Assembly: GCA_026196875.1 (NCBI GenBank)
Contig: JAPHTP010000073.1
Span: 1-44,682, forward strand
Direction: 5' to 3'
DNA from: Kangiellaceae bacterium
GTDB taxonomy: Bacteria; Pseudomonadota; Gammaproteobacteria; Enterobacterales; Kangiellaceae
Length of the DNA: 44,682 nucleotides
This document shows positions 17,097 to 25,538 of the stretch, piece by piece. The number at the start of each line of letters is the position of its first letter. Within the stretch, counting starts at the first letter, position 1. The position numbers and the translations under genes were made by a program. Under the pieces are notes generated by a model that was not told where the DNA came from, ran no database searches, and saw nothing but the letters and a program-made list of their open reading frames with translations.

Positions 17097-18563
17097 GTGA
17101 ACAAAACACTCCCCTTTATACTTGGCTCATTAGCTTTTATCGCGATATCCTGTTTGGCTAGCTTGCCAGTTTTCGCTTCCTCCCCATCGCCAAAACAAAG
17201 CAAGCTAGAAGAGTACACTTTTGTTGGTCCCGATAAAATCGAAGTCAAAGTTAAAATCGGCAAGTTCACAGTGCCGGAAAATCGAAAAGTTAAGAACTCA
17301 CGAAAAGTCGAACTCAAGTATCTAGTTTTTCCGACAACCAGCAAGTCTCCTAAGTCACCTATAGTTTATTTAGCCGGTGGTCCAGGCGGCTCTGCGACCG
17401 GCACAGCTAAAGGCAGAAGATTTCCTTTGTTTATGAAGCTACGTGAGGTTTCGGATGTAATTCTGTTTGACCAAAGAGGTACAGGCCTATCTAACAGCTT
17501 GGTTCAGTGCAAACTTGAGATCCCCGACATAAAACTCCCCTCGTCAAAGCAAACATATATTAATTCTACAATTAAAAACGTCAAAAAGTGCGTGAAGTTT
17601 TGGCAATCAAAAAATATCGATTTAGGCGGCTATAACACATTAGAGAGCGCACAAGATTTAGTTGAGTTAACTCATGCGCTCGGTACAGAAAAAATTAATC
17701 TATGGGGAATCAGCTACGGAACCCATCTAGCTTTTGCTACAGCAAAGTATCATCCGGAAATTGTCGACCAAATGGTATTGGCTTCTTCCGAAGGATTAGA
17801 TCAGACGGTGAAACTACCATCTCGTGTTCAAGGACTAATCAACAAAGTCGACACGATATTAAAGAGTGACAAGATGACTCAAAAAAAATATCCGAATTTA
17901 ATTCGAACTATCGAGACAGTACTTGATCGCTTGGACAAAAAACCTGAAATAGTACAAACACAGAACTTCCGTACAAAAGAGTTGATCACTGTCGGCCTCG
18001 GAAAAATGGATATCCAATTTCTAATGAGCTACGTGTTTTTACGAGATCCCGAACAGCTCAAAAAAATGCCTCGAATATTTAAGGACATGGAACAAGGTAA
18101 GTTCGAGGAAGCGGCAGCTTATGTGGCTTATATCAAGTCTTTCTCAACTAGCATGAATCCAATGTCAATTGCGATGGATACGGCCTCAGGAATATCACCA
18201 ACTCGCTGGAAGAAAGTAAAGCAACAAGCTAATACGGCTTTGGTAGGAAGAACAACTAATCTTCCTGTTCCGGATATAAATGCCTATGTACCAATAGAAG
18301 ATTTGGGTGATGATTTCCGGCAACAACTAAAGTCTGATATTTCAACTTTGTTTTTGGCTGGGACATTAGATGGACGAACTATCTATGAAAGCCAATTAGA
18401 ATTAGCTGAGAACTTCTCCAATGCAAATGTGATTACAGTTGACGGTGCCGGACACAATCTGTTTATGTCACACCCAGATATCACCCATCGTATTGTTGAT
18501 TTCTTTTCTGGAAAGAAAGTGAAGAGCCAGACCATTACACTGGAGCAACTAGTTTTTGAATAG
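17097..18563 (+). CDS. Exported alpha/beta hydrolase, proline-iminopeptidase-like
   Basis: 488 residues from GTG 17097, chosen because AGAGAGG sits six bases upstream and a proper signal peptide begins there; an in-frame ATG at 17004 would add 31 unlikely residues. The mature protein is an S33-type alpha/beta hydrolase with a C-terminal TAP-like domain: oxyanion motif AGGPGGS, DQRGTGLS, nucleophile Ser206 in GISYG, Asp425 in GTLDGRT and His453 in GAGHNLF. Such enzymes release N-terminal residues from peptides or cleave esters in the periplasm. It appears monocistronic and divergent from the LytS kinase gene. Confidence 0.85.
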   Translation: MNKTLPFILGSLAFIAISCLASLPVFASSPSPKQSKLEEYTFVGPDKIEVKVKIGKFTVPENRKVKNSRKVELKYLVFPTTSKSPKSPIVYLAGGPGGSATGTAKGRRFPLFMKLREVSDVILFDQRGTGLSNSLVQCKLEIPDIKLPSSKQTYINSTIKNVKKCVKFWQSKNIDLGGYNTLESAQDLVELTHALGTEKINLWGISYGTHLAFATAKYHPEIVDQMVLASSEGLDQTVKLPSRVQGLINKVDTILKSDKMTQKKYPNLIRTIETVLDRLDKKPEIVQTQNFRTKELITVGLGKMDIQFLMSYVFLRDPEQLKKMPRIFKDMEQGKFEEAAAYVAYIKSFSTSMNPMSIAMDTASGISPTRWKKVKQQANTALVGRTTNLPVPDINAYVPIEDLGDDFRQQLKSDISTLFLAGTLDGRTIYESQLELAENFSNANVITVDGAGHNLFMSHPDITHRIVDFFSGKKVKSQTITLEQLVFE

Positions 18564-18607
18564 GAAACGATTTAAATTTTCAATAAAATATTTATGGCCC
18601 TATCCTT

Positions 18608-18631
18608 CTGCCCTCCTCTTAGAGAGGGCAG
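18608..18631 (+). terminator. GC-rich hairpin after the alpha/beta hydrolase
   Basis: An 8-bp perfect stem (CTGCCCTC / GAGGGCAG, 8-base loop) lies 45 bases after the hydrolase stop. The following T tract is weak and interrupted, so termination would be imperfect. It lies between convergent genes. Confidence 0.45.
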
Positions 18632-18642
18632 AGCTCAACTTC

Positions 18643-18676
18643 TATTTTGGTATGCGCTCTTATTTTGGTATACGCT
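18643..18676. repeat. Short tandem direct repeat
   Basis: Two copies of TATTTTGGTATRCGCT, 18 bases apart and differing at one base, sit between the hairpin and the SnoaL-like gene. No function is evident; probably a local duplication. Confidence 0.5.
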
Positions 18677-18709
18677 TTCGAAGTTGCCCCTTTTGCAACC
18701 TAAACCAAA

Positions 18710-19093
18710 TCAGTACATGGGGTTTCCATTTTTTGTTTCATTCGGAATGTCTTGAATTGCATCCCAATGCTCAACAATTTTTCCCTTGTCATCGAAGCGA
18801 AAGAAATCCATAGTGACATATTCCTCATTACCAGGCCAAATCTGATGAGTGTGTAGCGCTACCAAGTCCCCTTCGGCCACCACACGCACAAACTCGATAC
18901 TTTTTTCCGGATAGTCTTGAGCCATTTCTTCAAAATACTCTATAAAAGCCTGTTTGCCATTCCCCACTAGCGGATTATGTTGAATATATTCGTCGCCCAC
19001 ATATTTTTCGACCGCGGTTTTTGGTTCACCTAAGTATGCCATGCGATAAAAATTGATAGCATTTGTCTTATTCTCTTCTATGTTTTGAGCCAT
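18710..19093 (-). CDS. SnoaL/NTF2-like protein
   Basis: 127 residues of the SnoaL-like NTF2 fold: helix NAINFYRMAYLGEPKTAVEKYV, then YIQHNPLVGNGKQAFIEYFEEM, and beta strands ending IVEHWDAIQDIP. The YIQHNP and VEHWD motifs mark a small soluble family found widely in bacteria, often annotated as ester cyclase or nuclear transport factor 2-like. AGGAGG precedes the ATG. A related gene with two copies of this domain is at 19.9-20.6 kb, suggesting local duplication. Substrate unknown. Confidence 0.8.
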   Translation of the reverse strand: MAQNIEENKTNAINFYRMAYLGEPKTAVEKYVGDEYIQHNPLVGNGKQAFIEYFEEMAQDYPEKSIEFVRVVAEGDLVALHTHQIWPGNEEYVTMDFFRFDDKGKIVEHWDAIQDIPNETKNGNPMY

Positions 19094-19235
19094 TTTCTCC
19101 CTCCTAAAATAAAGACTAGGATTATAATAACGACGCCTTGCCTAATTATGCGAAATGGTGATGCGGCAAAGCAGAATGAGCAAAATGCTTCAAACTTACT
19201 TTGTCTCAACAAATCATTTTTTTACTTGAACTTAC

Positions 19236-19574
19236 TCAAACTTTCTTAACAAACTTTGCGGTCACCATCATTTCACCCGCTCCAGTCACTTTGCAATCAA
19301 GCTGGTGATCTTTTCCTTCAACTATTCGCTTTATTACTGCCTTGGTACCGATTTTAAGCACTTGAGAACTGCTTTTTACTTTTAAATCTTTAGCTAGCGT
19401 GACCTTATCACCTACTTCTAATAAAGTTCCATTAGCATCTTTAACGGATAAAGAGCCACCATCGGCATAAGCTTCCGATGGGTTCCATTCATGTGCACAC
19501 TCGGGACAAACCAGGTGATTTTGATCCTGGTAAACAAATTCTGAGCTGCATTCTGGGCAATTAGGATGGGACAC
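19236..19574 (-). CDS. yjdM: YjdM (PhnA-like) zinc-ribbon protein
   Basis: 112 residues. An N-terminal zinc ribbon has two CPEC knuckles (residues 6-9 and 23-26), followed by a PhnA-like domain with VKDANGTLLEVGDKVTLAKDLKVKSSSQVLKIGTK. This is the conserved YjdM/PhnA family; the old link to phosphonate use is not well supported and its cellular role is unclear. The start is GTG with AAGGAA ten bases upstream. It sits among unrelated small stress-type genes. Confidence 0.88.
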   Translation of the reverse strand: MSHPNCPECSSEFVYQDQNHLVCPECAHEWNPSEAYADGGSLSVKDANGTLLEVGDKVTLAKDLKVKSSSQVLKIGTKAVIKRIVEGKDHQLDCKVTGAGEMMVTAKFVKKV

Positions 19575-19635
19575 AGGCTATTATTTCCTTAGTTCAGTTT
19601 TGTAAGCATGGCCACTCTGCCATTTAGCATATTAG

Positions 19636-19827
19636 CTATTTAACTTTAGTGATACCAATTATTAAGCATACTACACCACCTACCATACCAGCCCACGCTT
19701 CAATAGGAGTGTCTCCACCTAATGCTCTACCAACTTGTGAACCGGCGGAATCATAGATATCGTATCCCCAAATTCCGAGCGCCACACCAATAATAATAAG
19801 TACAATACCAATAACTTTTTTATTCAT
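19636..19827 (-). CDS. DUF3185 small membrane protein
   Basis: 63 residues with two transmembrane helices (about 4-22 and 44-61) joined by GYDIYDSAGSQVGRALGGDTPIEAW. This pattern fits the DUF3185 family of small inner-membrane proteins, whose function is unknown. AAGG lies at normal spacing before the ATG. Confidence 0.75.
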   Translation of the reverse strand: MNKKVIGIVLIIIGVALGIWGYDIYDSAGSQVGRALGGDTPIEAWAGMVGGVVCLIIGITKVK

Positions 19828-19922
19828 AACTTAACCTTGTAATATTTTTTATAGAGCCCATGAACAACCTTACACATATTAGATACATAACTGCAAACTA
19901 AATTATCTTTAGCAACTAAAAA

Positions 19923-20633
19923 TCAAAACTTTCCATTGTCGTTCTTCCATTCACTTTCAGGCGGAACTTTTTCAGTTGTGTCCCAATGCTCTACGATTTT
20001 TCCATTAGCAATTCTAAATAAGTCATAAAATGATGTATGCAAATCACCTCTAAATCCTTCATTGACAGTCAGTGCAAAGTTTCCTTCGCATAACACACGG
20101 TGATTCTTTTTATAATCAAAAGACTTAGCCTTTTCTAAAATATCCATCAATGGGCTATGTTCTCGAAACTCCTCAGCATTTACAAAACAATTTGCTTTCT
20201 CAAACAGTTTTTTAATAAAAATTTCTTCAATAAACTGTTCTGCTAACACTCGGTTTTCTTCTGTACGCTCCAAGTCCCTTATTTTAGTTTCACCAGCGAC
20301 CATACCTTCAAACTGCGGCTGAATATTATCCCAGTGTTCAACCACTTGTTCACCTTCATACCTAAACACTTCGAAACCAATTCTTATTGAAGAAAAATCA
20401 TATATTGTATGGCCGAAAACATAATCTCCGTCTTCAAACAAACGCACAATTTCTACTTTAGGATTAGTTTTCGCAAGTCGAGAAAATAGTTTAGCCAGCC
20501 CCTCTCCGCCTTCTTGAGTTTGAGGGTTATGTTGTATGTACTTGTCTTCATTGACTACTGTTACCGACTCAGGATCGCCGGTCTCTATCCCTTTTAATAA
20601 GTCATATACTCGTTTTTTTCTTAAAGAGTTCAT
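19923..20633 (-). CDS. Two-domain SnoaL/NTF2-like protein
   Basis: 236 residues made of two NTF2-like units. The first (about 1-115) has KYIQHNPQTQEGGEGLAKLF and VVEHWDNIQ; the second (about 125-236) has EEFREHSPLMDILEKAKSF and IVEHWDTTEKVP. Each aligns with the single-domain neighbour at 18.7-19.1 kb, so the gene likely arose by internal duplication and fusion. In the second unit the QHNP motif has changed to EHSP. NTF2-like folds often dimerise, and a fused pair could form an internal pseudo-dimer. No catalytic role can be assigned. Confidence 0.75.
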   Translation of the reverse strand: MNSLRKKRVYDLLKGIETGDPESVTVVNEDKYIQHNPQTQEGGEGLAKLFSRLAKTNPKVEIVRLFEDGDYVFGHTIYDFSSIRIGFEVFRYEGEQVVEHWDNIQPQFEGMVAGETKIRDLERTEENRVLAEQFIEEIFIKKLFEKANCFVNAEEFREHSPLMDILEKAKSFDYKKNHRVLCEGNFALTVNEGFRGDLHTSFYDLFRIANGKIVEHWDTTEKVPPESEWKNDNGKF

Positions 20634-20710
20634 GTCTCCTCAAGCCTCCATTTAACTAGAAGTTCGTTTACCCAAAGTTAGTTAGTCTTTTAAATAAAAA
20701 CAAGCGGAAG

Positions 20711-21283
20711 CTATGCCCTATTACTACTCTGCCCGGTCTTAATTGCTGAACCAATCAAGTGAGCTATTCGTAAAGCCTCGGGCACATGACCTGTGTCAGT
20801 TACCTTCTGTAAGATCTTATACGCTGTTTCAGCTTCACATCCAGAGACCTGAAAGCAAAATGGAGATTGTTCAATTATTTTGCCAGCTAGTTCTAATCGA
20901 TTGATTTTTTCCTGCTTATTATTCAAGTTCTGTAAAGCGGAGTAAATAGACTCCATATCTGGCTGCCTGCGCATTACGGTAATACAAGGAAGCTCAAGGG
21001 TTTCGGAGAGTAGTCTTAGATCGACCACATTAAACCCGCCAAATGCTATCCCATCAAGAAGAACCGCATGAAGCTGCTGGAAGAACTTGCTTTCAGTGAT
21101 TAACTCAATAAGCACTTGGGTTGAATCATCGCCATCTCTGGTGATTTCCCCCCACAACATTCCTTCAAATCGAGTATTTGAGCATATGATACCGGAGAGA
21201 TTGACTTTGTCGTCTGAATATTTTTTGAATGGAGCATCATCGAAGCCAATGACGCGGAGCTTTTTGTTAAAATTTAACGGCAA
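20711..21283 (-). CDS. DUF99 family protein, endonuclease V-related
   Basis: 190 residues starting at TTG, supported by AAGGAT six bases upstream. RVIGFDDAPFK at the N-terminus, then LHAVLLDGIAFGGFNVVDLRLLSETLELPCITVMRRQPD, match the DUF99 / UPF0215 family, best known in archaea and related to endonuclease V. Acidic residues in GFDDAPF and LLDGIAFGG occupy the places of the metal-binding acids. Members have been described as deaminated-base endonucleases, so a DNA-repair role is possible. It is less usual in gammaproteobacteria. Confidence 0.75.
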   Translation of the reverse strand: MPLNFNKKLRVIGFDDAPFKKYSDDKVNLSGIICSNTRFEGMLWGEITRDGDDSTQVLIELITESKFFQQLHAVLLDGIAFGGFNVVDLRLLSETLELPCITVMRRQPDMESIYSALQNLNNKQEKINRLELAGKIIEQSPFCFQVSGCEAETAYKILQKVTDTGHVPEALRIAHLIGSAIKTGQSSNRA

Positions 21284-21319
21284 TTATCATCCTTAATATG
21301 GCGACTTTATCTATAAATA

Positions 21320-21967
21320 TTATTCTTTTTGACAAGCGGTTTTTAAGACCATAAAGCCAATCTGATTAAGGGGTTTGGCAATACCGCTCACACAGAGTTC
21401 AAAGCTTTCGCCATTTTGAACACTGACATTCTTATCTTCCAATAGATGCCAGCTAGATTTTCCTTCTAATTCGAGCTCCACCATACGACTAGCGAAAACT
21501 TCATGCGATTCTAAGAAGTGTTTTAAATCCAAGGACACGAACTTTTCATTACCGGTAAAAATTGCAGTCAAAGTCTTAGCTTTTAGCTCATATTCATGCA
21601 TATAGAATGCAAAACTCTGCTCGCCAATTTTAGTAATCGTCTGAGGAGAATCAACAAGCTTGGAAACACTATAAGCAATCCCCCTAACTGGTTTTGAGTC
21701 ATAATCTTCCAATCCATCCGAATTAACTTTGCTCAGTTGAACAGCTAGAGAAGTCTCGCGTCCGACAATTTGAATTGGATTCGATGGTTGTTCTTCAACT
21801 ATTTGCGCCTCAACGCCTTGCTCAGTCTCAACAACTCGCTGATTTTGGTCACTAGGAGCAGCCTTTTTTGAAAGCTTAGATGTATTCTCATTCCCAAGGT
21901 GAGCAACGCAGCCGGATAAGCTTACAACCAGGGTACTAATCATCAATTTGGAAGCAACAAGTTTCAT
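21320..21967 (-). CDS. Lipoprotein of unknown function
   Basis: 215 residues with lipobox VSLSGC, giving a lipidated Cys at residue 20. A low-complexity charged linker (about 25-70) is followed by a probable globular region (70-215) with two Cys near the C-terminus (about 192 and 212). I recognise no family. It ends 36 bases before the DUF99 start on the same strand. Confidence 0.65.
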   Translation of the reverse strand: MKLVASKLMISTLVVSLSGCVAHLGNENTSKLSKKAAPSDQNQRVVETEQGVEAQIVEEQPSNPIQIVGRETSLAVQLSKVNSDGLEDYDSKPVRGIAYSVSKLVDSPQTITKIGEQSFAFYMHEYELKAKTLTAIFTGNEKFVSLDLKHFLESHEVFASRMVELELEGKSSWHLLEDKNVSVQNGESFELCVSGIAKPLNQIGFMVLKTACQKE

Positions 21968-22142
21968 ATTCGTATCTCTTTAAACACACTTCTATTTTTA
22001 TACGACGCAACATTGTATTCAGATCGGCTTTCTGTGTCATCGTAAATGTAAAAACTACCGCAAATCATTTGGTTAAAAGTTGTTTCTGTAGGTCAAACTT
22101 CCTTTTATAACAACTACTTATCCATTCCTCATTTGCTGGCGG

Positions 22143-22454
22143 CTATACACTACCTTCTTTTTCTTGAACCAACACTCTGGCTTCTCCTACAGGATGTGCA
22201 ACATGCTCTGTTCCAACAGAAGCGTAGAAGATGTCGCCAACTTTCAGCTTCACAACCTTGAATTCACCATTTTCTTTGTAATGCATTTCCACACATCCAT
22301 CTAGAACAACAAAAACTTCCTCACCGTCATTTACATGCCATTTGTAAGGCTCCCTGGTCCAATGTAATCGTGTGGTAACACCGTTCATGTTGGCAATATC
22401 TAACGCCCCCCAAGAATGTTCTGCAGTAAATTCTTTTGCTCTAATTACTTTCAT
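22143..22454 (-). CDS. Small cupin protein
   Basis: 103 residues from ATG 22454 (MKVIRAKEFTAEHSWGALDIANM); an in-frame TTG at 22472 would add six residues. It is one cupin barrel with TREPYKWHVNDGEEVFVVLDGCVEMHY and VGDIFYASVGTEHVAHPVGEARVLV. Metal ligands would be His, Glu and the late His, with the usual first motif reduced (KWHVNDGEE). It lies 34 bases downstream of the thioesterase gene and may be co-transcribed with it. Confidence 0.75.
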   Translation of the reverse strand: MKVIRAKEFTAEHSWGALDIANMNGVTTRLHWTREPYKWHVNDGEEVFVVLDGCVEMHYKENGEFKVVKLKVGDIFYASVGTEHVAHPVGEARVLVQEKEGSV

Positions 22455-22488
22455 TTTATCACTTATTTTCAATAAGTTAGGGCTAACT

Positions 22489-22944
22489 CTATGCGCCGGA
22501 TTTTTCTAACTTTTCGATGGCTTGGACTATGGACTCGGGAATTAAACAAGTTTTCCCTTTGTTATAGTCCATATAGACAATTTCACCCATTCCCTTAGCA
22601 GCAGTACCTTGTTGTTTGTGGCTAAAAATCTCGTACTGCATAGTGAAACGCTTTTCTTTAATCGCCGAAACCTTAGTGCCGATGGTAACCGTGTCTGGAT
22701 AGGTCAGAGGTAATTGGTATCTGCACGCGGTCTCTCCTAAGATCGGCCCTATCTTCTCCTTTGCCATCAATTGATTTATACCAACTAAATCAAAGTATTC
22801 TATCCTCACATTCTCAAAATAACGAAAGTAAACTGTGTTGTTAATATGCTGAAACGCGTCCATATCTCCCCAAATAACAGGAATTTCTATGGTGTGAGAA
22901 AACTGTTGTTTAAACGCATCTAGCTTACTTAACTCTATTGACAT
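22489..22944 (-). CDS. 4HBT-type acyl-CoA thioesterase
   Basis: 151 residues of hot-dog fold: IPVIWGDMDAFQHINNTVYFRYFENVRIEYF carries the 4-hydroxybenzoyl-CoA thioesterase motif, with catalytic Asp in WGDMDAFQHINN. The enzyme cleaves acyl-CoA thioesters; chain length is not predictable. The gene lies between the cupin and the HxlR regulator, all on the minus strand, and could be under HxlR control. Confidence 0.85.
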   Translation of the reverse strand: MSIELSKLDAFKQQFSHTIEIPVIWGDMDAFQHINNTVYFRYFENVRIEYFDLVGINQLMAKEKIGPILGETACRYQLPLTYPDTVTIGTKVSAIKEKRFTMQYEIFSHKQQGTAAKGMGEIVYMDYNKGKTCLIPESIVQAIEKLEKSGA

Positions 22945-23009
22945 GGTACAACTAGCCCCTATTTGAATATGGTAAGTTTACTGAAATTATTAATTCTTCT
23001 TGCGAGATC

Positions 23010-23411
23010 TTATTTATGCGCCAACTGATATTCTCCACCCCATTCACACAACATGTCTAAAGCAGGATTTAATTTGTCGGCTAATTCAGTTGGCGTGTAC
23101 TCGACCCTCGGCGGCACTTCAGGATATACCTTTCTTTCAACTAATTTGTCTTTTTCGAGTTCACGCAACTGCTGAGTGAGCATTTTTTGCGTGATTTTAG
23201 GGATCCGCTTTCTTAGCTCGCCAAATCTTAAGGTATTACCACGTAATTGATACAGGATAATGACTTTCCATTTGCCGCCAATCACATCAATTGCAGTTGT
23301 TACCGGGCACTCATTCAAGTCTTTGCTATCAGTGCAAATACTTATCGGTTCAACAGAATTACTATTTTCGTCAATTTTTTTTTCTGCCCTCTCGGCCTTT
23401 AAATTAGGCAT
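23010..23411 (-). CDS. HxlR-family transcriptional regulator
   Basis: 133 residues with the HxlR winged helix: CPVTTAIDVIGGKWKVIILYQL, then LRFGELRKRIPKITQKMLTQQLRELEKDKLVERKVYPEVPPRVEYTPT. Cys residues at about 26 and 35 (CTDSKDLNEC) precede the domain; the second matches the conserved Cys used for redox or electrophile sensing in HxlR members such as YodB and HypR. It is divergent from a glutathione transferase gene with 199 bases between them, so it probably represses that gene and itself, and may respond to electrophiles. Confidence 0.88.
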   Translation of the reverse strand: MPNLKAERAEKKIDENSNSVEPISICTDSKDLNECPVTTAIDVIGGKWKVIILYQLRGNTLRFGELRKRIPKITQKMLTQQLRELEKDKLVERKVYPEVPPRVEYTPTELADKLNPALDMLCEWGGEYQLAHK

Positions 23412-23424
23412 AACACACCTTTTG

Positions 23425-23467
23425 GTAACTAAGTTTCTATTTAGTATGTACTTGTTTTTTATATACT
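23425..23467. promoter_or_regulatory. Candidate HxlR operator region
   Basis: Two imperfect dyads lie just upstream of the HxlR ATG: ACTAA / TTAGT around an 8-base centre, then AGTAT / ATACT about 15 bases apart. HxlR-type regulators bind such AT-rich dyads near their own start. This is position-based inference and weak. Confidence 0.25.
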
Positions 23468-23610
23468 GCGGACTTATATTTACCCACAGTTACTTTTATA
23501 TACCAAGCAACATTTAGATACTATATGCCTGTTTGATACTAATAGCAACTTCAGACTGACACTCAGATGAGTTGTGTCAATTTAGGAATATAAATAATAC
23601 GGACAAGATT

Positions 23611-24276
23611 ATGAACCAGACAAATCAACAGCCTATTGAATTAATCAGTTTTAACTTATGTCCTTTTGTTCAACGTTCAGTAATAACACTGTTGAAAAAA
23701 GGTGTAGACTTTAAAATCACTTATATTGACCTAGCCAATAAACCGGACTGGTTCCTTAAAATTTCGCCTTTAGGTAAAGTGCCAGTACTTAGATATGGTG
23801 ATGAAGTCCTTTTTGAATCAGCGGTAATAAACGAGTTTCTTGACGAAATTACACCCGATCCGTTACTCCCCTCTTTACCTTTGGAAAAAGCTAAGCAAAG
23901 AGCTTGGGTCGAATTTTCGAGTGGCGCACTGGTTGATCAATACTTGATGTCAGCAGCCAAGACTGAAGACGACTTTAAAAAACACAGCGAAGCGCTTAAT
24001 TCCAAACTTACGAGACTCAATGAACTAATTGAGTCTGACTTCTTTGCCGGAAAAGAATTTACCTTAATTGACTCGGCAATCGCCCCATTGTTCACTCGAT
24101 TCCAGGTAATGGCTGAAAAGTTAGACCATGACTTTGTGGAGCACTTCGATAAGTTAAAATTGTATGCTGCAAAAGTGCTTTCTTTAGATTTTGTGAAAGG
24201 TTCTGTTTTAAGTAACTTTGATGATCTCTACTTGGCCTATCTGGACAAGAATCAAAGTTATTTGCTAGCCAAATAA
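23611..24276 (+). CDS. Glutathione S-transferase family protein
   Basis: 221 residues from ATG 23611, with GGACAAG upstream; an in-frame TTG at 23572 is less likely. The N-terminal thioredoxin-fold domain has LISFNLCPFVQRSVITLLKKGVDFKITYIDLANKPDWFLKISPLGKVPVL, with a CPF motif whose Cys may act as in omega-type GSTs. It also has the cis-Pro loop KVPVL and ESAVI for glutathione binding. The C-terminal helical domain spans about 90-221. It is divergent from the HxlR gene and ends at a strong terminator, so it is probably induced by electrophiles. Confidence 0.88.
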   Translation: MNQTNQQPIELISFNLCPFVQRSVITLLKKGVDFKITYIDLANKPDWFLKISPLGKVPVLRYGDEVLFESAVINEFLDEITPDPLLPSLPLEKAKQRAWVEFSSGALVDQYLMSAAKTEDDFKKHSEALNSKLTRLNELIESDFFAGKEFTLIDSAIAPLFTRFQVMAEKLDHDFVEHFDKLKLYAAKVLSLDFVKGSVLSNFDDLYLAYLDKNQSYLLAK

Positions 24277-24316
24277 CCCTCAGATAACCTCGACCTATCC
24301 CTTACTCCTAGTATTG

Positions 24317-24346
24317 CCCGGACTAAATACGGTCCGGGATTTTCTT
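24317..24346 (+). terminator. Rho-independent terminator of the GST gene
   Basis: A 7-bp GC-rich stem (CCCGGAC / GTCCGGG) with an 8-base loop, followed by ATTTTCTT, lies 40 bases after the GST stop. Confidence 0.8.
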
Positions 24347-24380
24347 ATTCTTCTTGTCTTCAGTTTCTACTCATACCCTC

Positions 24381-24893
24381 TTACTTCAGAGTCGCAGCTA
24401 GATTATTTAGCTCTCGTACAGACTTCACAGAGTACAACCGATTTTTACGAGTTCGCTGCCTGATTTCCTGCTCGAGCTTAGAGGTCCAAAATTTTGGCGA
24501 CAACTTTAAATACCTATAACCGGCAATAGTTCCTTTTATCACGGAACTTCCTTCAGGCCAGCCTTCAGGTTTTTTATACATTCCCTGCAATAAACGCTTG
24601 GTTAACCACCAATAATGAATTCTGTATGGTAAGTCTATATAAATCACAGCATCTGCAGCTTCTATTCTTTGCCAAAATGATTCAAGAGGCCCAAACCCAT
24701 CGATAATCCACTCGCGCAAATTAATTAAGTTATTGTGAGCGGCTAGGTAATCTTCTAAGGGAACTTTTGCGCCACTTTGATCGTATTCAATTGAGTCTAA
24801 GTGAACCAAGCGAATGCTTTTGGACTCAGCAATTTTTTTACTTAATGTGGACTTACCTCCTCCGGGCTTTCCAATGATAGCAATTCTTCTCAA
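24381..24893 (-). CDS. P-loop kinase-like protein (FlaR / adenylate kinase-like)
   Basis: 170 residues starting at TTG 24893, backed by AAGGA at normal spacing. The Walker A motif is GKPGGGKST (8-16). VHLDSIEYDQSG, NLREWIIDGF and AADAVIYIDLPYRIHYWWLTKR follow the pattern of the adenylate-kinase-like family often annotated as 'DNA topology modulation protein FlaR'. It is likely a nucleoside or small-molecule kinase; that annotation name should not be taken literally. Confidence 0.8.
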   Translation of the reverse strand: MRRIAIIGKPGGGKSTLSKKIAESKSIRLVHLDSIEYDQSGAKVPLEDYLAAHNNLINLREWIIDGFGPLESFWQRIEAADAVIYIDLPYRIHYWWLTKRLLQGMYKKPEGWPEGSSVIKGTIAGYRYLKLSPKFWTSKLEQEIRQRTRKNRLYSVKSVRELNNLAATLK

Positions 24894-24917
24894 TCTAACT
24901 GTCCTTAATTTAGACTA

Positions 24918-25535
24918 CTAATCTAGATTATGTTTAACTTGCTGGTAGATTACTTCATGCCCCTTCGAGTTAGGATGAACGCCATCTGCATGAAATAACT
25001 CTTCAGACTCATACTTTTTAAACGCTGAGTTAAGATCAATCAGTGTTAATTGAAACTCATTCGTAAGATCCAAGAGTTCATCATTATACAAAGCAATATC
25101 TTCTAGGCTTCTTAGTTTTCCTGCAGCATCAACTACACCATCATGCGCCTTATTGAAGTCTGGAAGGTTGATTAAAACGACTCTTGCATTAACGTTCAAT
25201 AGAGTATTAATAGCATTTCCCAAGTTACGCCTAAAATACTCGAGTGGCACTCTATTTTTGTTTTTATGAATAACGAGATCGTTTAGGCCATAAAATAAAA
25301 CGGCTGTATTAGATTGCTTCGGATAAACCCGAGCTTTGACTTCATTGTCAACGCGACGCACAAGCCCATCAGTATTTTCACTTGGTACGCCTAAATTAAA
25401 GATAAATGTTTTTTGAAACTCTGAGTTTGCGTACTGAGTTAAATAATCTAATTTTAATCTCTCAACCCAGCCGCCAAAGCTTAAGTCTTTCTCACCATAG
25501 GTGACACTATCTCCGAAGCATAAAATTTGATGCAT
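24918..25535 (-). CDS. SGNH/GDSL hydrolase
   Basis: 205 residues from ATG 25535 (MHQILCFGDSVTYGE), where the family normally begins; an ATG at 25580 would add 15 residues spanning a large hairpin. Block I is GDSVTYG with nucleophile Ser10. Block III (GLNDLV) and block V (DGVHPNSKGHEVI) provide the Asn and the Asp/His. It is predicted to be a cytoplasmic esterase or lipase-like enzyme, as no signal peptide is visible. It lies 24 bases upstream of the P-loop gene. Confidence 0.85.
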   Translation of the reverse strand: MHQILCFGDSVTYGEKDLSFGGWVERLKLDYLTQYANSEFQKTFIFNLGVPSENTDGLVRRVDNEVKARVYPKQSNTAVLFYGLNDLVIHKNKNRVPLEYFRRNLGNAINTLLNVNARVVLINLPDFNKAHDGVVDAAGKLRSLEDIALYNDELLDLTNEFQLTLIDLNSAFKKYESEELFHADGVHPNSKGHEVIYQQVKHNLD

Positions 25536-25538
25536 CTG

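Noticed and set aside
18556-18813. 85-codon frame after the alpha/beta hydrolase
   Set aside because: It runs through the hairpin and the tandem repeat, and overlaps the end of the SnoaL-like gene in antisense; no coding features.
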